The notes under the pieces were generated by a model that was given only the letters and a program-made list of their open reading frames with translations, did no database searches and had not been told where the DNA came from. This document shows, one piece after another, positions 5,635-7,460 of a stretch of DNA of 7,460 nucleotides (its first letter is position 1; the number at the start of each line of letters is the position of its first letter). The DNA comes from CAVOBC01 sp963693635 (GTDB lineage: Bacteria > Pseudomonadota > Gammaproteobacteria > Pseudomonadales > Azotimanducaceae), in contig CAVOBC010000238.1 of assembly GCA_963693635.1 (NCBI GenBank), positions 1 through 7,460 on the forward strand, read 5' to 3'. A program made the position numbers and the translations under genes.

Positions 5635-6855
5635 ATGAGGATTATCGACGTCGACGCACATTTCCATGAACCCGTGGATTGGTTGCAACGCACAGACCCC
5701 GCCATTGCGGAACAACTGGGACCGCCCGCCCGTTTCATGGAGATCGCAGGACGGTTGTTTGGCGGCTTCCCATCCGCCTTCGCAACGTTGCCCCAACATC
5801 AGCAACCGCGTGACGTCTGGGATAACGTGCTGCCGGGCTTTGTGGACCACCTGCAGATGACGGAGGATCGCGAACCGACAACCCACGACGACCCCGAAAA
5901 GGCCGTATTCTTCGAGGCCAACGCCCGCATTGGCTTTTGTGACGAGCGTGGCATCAATGCGCAGTTCCTCAACCCTTCCTTTCTGGTCAACCCAATCGTT
6001 CAGGCCGCTGGCCTGCACAAAGGTGAGCTGATCAATCCCATCCGCGGCGCATGGAACACCTGGGCCAGCAACCAGGTGCAGAGTCACCCCACGCGGTTGC
6101 TGCCGGTCACCCAGATCGATCTTAATGACGTCGACTGGTCACTCGGCGAGATGACGCGCATGCGCGAAGCCGGCAGCCGCGCATTTGCCATCCCGGAATC
6201 ACCGGTCGGCGGCCGCGGCACGACACTCGCGCGATCGATCACGCACCCGGACTTCGAACCCATCTGGTCCGCTGCAGAAGATCTTGGTATGGCTGCGTTT
6301 GCGCATGTTGGATTTGCCCGCGAACGCATCAACCCCGGCTGGGCCAACAATGGCGCAGACAACGTGCGCACCTTCACGACGCTGCAAAGTATCGTCGCCT
6401 CAGCCGCCGGTACACAGTTGATGCTGTCGGCGATGGTCTTCGACGGGCTGTTCGAGCGGCATCCGCGCCTCACCGTCGTCGTTGAGGAGGTTGGCATCGA
6501 CTGGCTGCCGCCCCTTGTCGCCGCGCTTGAAGCGACGATCGGGCGACGACCGACACACATTCAGGATGGCGAGTTTCGGCCCGCCAATCTGGTGCCGGGT
6601 GACAGCTACACCCTGCCACTAACACCGCTTGAGTACCTCAGGCGTCAGGTGCGCGTCACTCCCTTGCCAAACTCACAGCCCATCGATGCCGTGATCCAGC
6701 AGGTGCCGCCGGAACTCCTGTGCTTCTCAAGCGACTTCCCGCACGTTGAAGGCTCGGCTGATCCCGTTGCCGTGTTTGAACACCAATTGGAAGGCCAGCC
6801 GGATACCGTGCGGGACGCATTCTTCGGCGGCGTCGGTGATCTCATCGGCCTCTGA
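5635..6855 (+). CDS. Amidohydro_2 family metallohydrolase/decarboxylase (ACMSD superfamily)
   Basis: A 406-residue TIM-barrel enzyme of the amidohydrolase_2 group, which includes aminocarboxymuconate-semialdehyde decarboxylase, gamma-resorcylate decarboxylase and the lactonase LigI. The first strand IIDVDAHFHEP (3-13) carries metal ligands His9 and His11, the same residue numbers as in bacterial ACMSD. FAHVG supplies His224, FERHPRLTVVVEEVGIDWLP (273-292) is the family's barrel-strand motif, and SSDFPHVEG gives Asp367. Where ACMSD has His228 (AHGG), this protein has Glu285, as in the 'ESGIGW'-type members. The length is typical and there is no signal peptide. The ATG has AAGGAG 8 bases upstream. 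The EthD gene follows after 52 bases, probably in the same transcript. Whether it hydrolyses or decarboxylates, and on what substrate, cannot be told. The CMD-fold and ring-cleaving relatives nearby hint at cyclic-compound breakdown. Confidence 0.92.
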   Translation: MRIIDVDAHFHEPVDWLQRTDPAIAEQLGPPARFMEIAGRLFGGFPSAFATLPQHQQPRDVWDNVLPGFVDHLQMTEDREPTTHDDPEKAVFFEANARIGFCDERGINAQFLNPSFLVNPIVQAAGLHKGELINPIRGAWNTWASNQVQSHPTRLLPVTQIDLNDVDWSLGEMTRMREAGSRAFAIPESPVGGRGTTLARSITHPDFEPIWSAAEDLGMAAFAHVGFARERINPGWANNGADNVRTFTTLQSIVASAAGTQLMLSAMVFDGLFERHPRLTVVVEEVGIDWLPPLVAALEATIGRRPTHIQDGEFRPANLVPGDSYTLPLTPLEYLRRQVRVTPLPNSQPIDAVIQQVPPELLCFSSDFPHVEGSADPVAVFEHQLEGQPDTVRDAFFGGVGDLIGL

Positions 6856-6907
6856 GATGTTGGGGCGACTTGACCCCCCGTACACCGGCAGATAACGGAG
6901 CACTAGG

Positions 6908-7243
6908 ATGCCGAAACTCATCGCATTCGTCACCGCGAAAGAGGGCATGAGCCGGGATGCGTTCATTGAGTACTACGAGACTAATCATGTGCCGTTAGTC
7001 CGCCGACTGCTGCCAACGGTGGGCGAGTACCGCCGCAGCTACGTCGCGCCTGACCTGATTCCCGGGGCGATGGCTGTCGACTACGATTGCGTGACCGAAC
7101 TGGGCTTCGACGACCAGGCGGCGCTCGATGCGTTCCTCACAACGATCGACGAGCCCGAGATTCGAGCGCTGATTCGGGCAGACGAGGCGAACTTCATTGA
7201 GCGCTCAAAGACCCGGACCATCGGCACTGAACAGCGCGAGTGA
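6908..7243 (+). CDS. EthD-domain protein
   Basis: A 111-residue single-domain protein of the EthD/dimeric alpha-beta barrel superfamily. MPKLIAFVTAKEGMSRDAFI (1-20), then EYYETNHVPLVRRLLP (21-36) with the characteristic His27, YRRSYV (41-46), and DEANFIERSKTR near 92-103 all follow the family pattern 'klia....kpG.s.eeF..yw...HaPl' and 'De..F.d.s'. These proteins are usually small accessory factors in catabolic operons, named after EthD of the ethyl tert-butyl ether system; most have no proven reaction. CGGAG at 6896-6900 lies 7 bases before the ATG. It is the last gene of the plus-strand group. Its final 39 bases are overlapped antisense by the converging frame from the right edge. Confidence 0.9.
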   Translation: MPKLIAFVTAKEGMSRDAFIEYYETNHVPLVRRLLPTVGEYRRSYVAPDLIPGAMAVDYDCVTELGFDDQAALDAFLTTIDEPEIRALIRADEANFIERSKTRTIGTEQRE

Positions 7244-7460
7244 GCAAGGGCTTCGCGGTTGATCTCGATCTAATTGAGCTTCTGCGCCAACACGCTTGAA
7301 GCGCGCTGTCAGGTCCGCGTCCCCACACGCCAACAGTTCATCCAGGAAGCGGTGAAAACGCTGGGCCCCGCCTTCGTTGCGACCAAACATGACTTCAAAG
7401 TCCGACCGGAGTATCATGTTACTATGATATCGTATCCCGGTCGCGTAGTCTTCTTCTCGC
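7205..7460 (-). CDS. C-terminal fragment (about 84 aa visible) of a gene entering from the right edge; family not recognised
   Basis: A minus-strand frame is open from base 7459 to a TGA at 7207-7205. An internal ATG at 7417-7415 exists, but the upstream residues (REEDYATGIRYHSN) look like continuing protein, and there is no ribosome site before that ATG. The visible part goes on with MILRSDFEVMFGRNEGG, then QRFHRFLDELLACGD and LTARFKRVGAEAQL. The 'GRNEGG...FHRFLDELL' stretch resembles the C-termini of some Rieske ring-hydroxylating oxygenase alpha subunits, but I cannot confirm this. The last roughly 19 codons use fewer G/C-ending codons and look less protein-like; they overlap the EthD gene tail-to-tail by 39 bases, so the original stop may have shifted. 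Its direction opposes the EthD gene, so it belongs to a different transcription unit. Confidence 0.55.
   Translation of the reverse strand, partial: REEDYATGIRYHSNMILRSDFEVMFGRNEGGAQRFHRFLDELLACGDADLTARFKRVGAEAQLDRDQPRSPCSLALFSADGPGL

Noticed and set aside
5617..6560. Two minus-strand open frames (5617-6087 and 6084-6560)
   Set aside because: Both are antisense to the well-conserved Amidohydro_2 gene and have no recognisable features or ribosome sites.

Overview
The window is GC-rich, densely coded bacterial DNA with clear Shine-Dalgarno sites (GGAG or AAGGAG before most starts). The gene content looks like a catabolic accessory cluster of the kind seen in proteobacteria and actinobacteria. 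There is no rRNA, tRNA, transposase or phage gene, so I cannot place the organism more precisely.

Left half (1-2956, minus strand): a four-gene operon read right to left. The order is a long TauD/TfdA-type Fe(II)/2-oxoglutarate dioxygenase (1715-2956), an AhpD/carboxymuconolactone-decarboxylase-fold protein (1059-1664), an isopenicillin-N-synthase-like Fe(II)/2-oxoglutarate oxygenase (106-1062), and the first 35 codons of a further gene that leaves the window at base 1. The last three are tightly packed: a 4-base GTGA overlap, then a stop codon immediately followed by ATG.

Centre (2957-3727): a 152-base divergent intergenic region, then two small unrecognised plus-strand genes (71 and 76 aa, 2 bases apart). 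These are followed by an uninterrupted array of 14-bp direct repeats lying between them and the next gene.

Right half (3728-7243, plus strand): an N-acyl-D-amino-acid-deacylase-like amidohydrolase (556 aa), a 236-base gap holding a strong 14-bp inverted repeat, an Amidohydro_2 (ACMSD/LigI superfamily) metallohydrolase (406 aa), and an EthD-fold protein (111 aa). At the right edge a minus-strand reading frame, open to the end of the window, converges on the EthD gene. It is probably the 3' end of a neighbouring gene.

Taken together, two non-haem iron oxygenases, two metal-dependent amidohydrolase-fold enzymes, an EthD protein and an AhpD/CMD-fold protein suggest oxidative and hydrolytic breakdown of an unidentified, possibly N-acylated or cyclic, organic compound. 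No transporter or regulator is visible, and the substrate cannot be read from the sequence. Several enzymes lack a residue that is a metal ligand or catalytic residue in characterised relatives: His to Pro in the deacylase, the second Cys of CxxC to Ser in the AhpD-like protein, and a substrate-side Arg to His in the TauD-like protein. The cluster may therefore do non-textbook chemistry.
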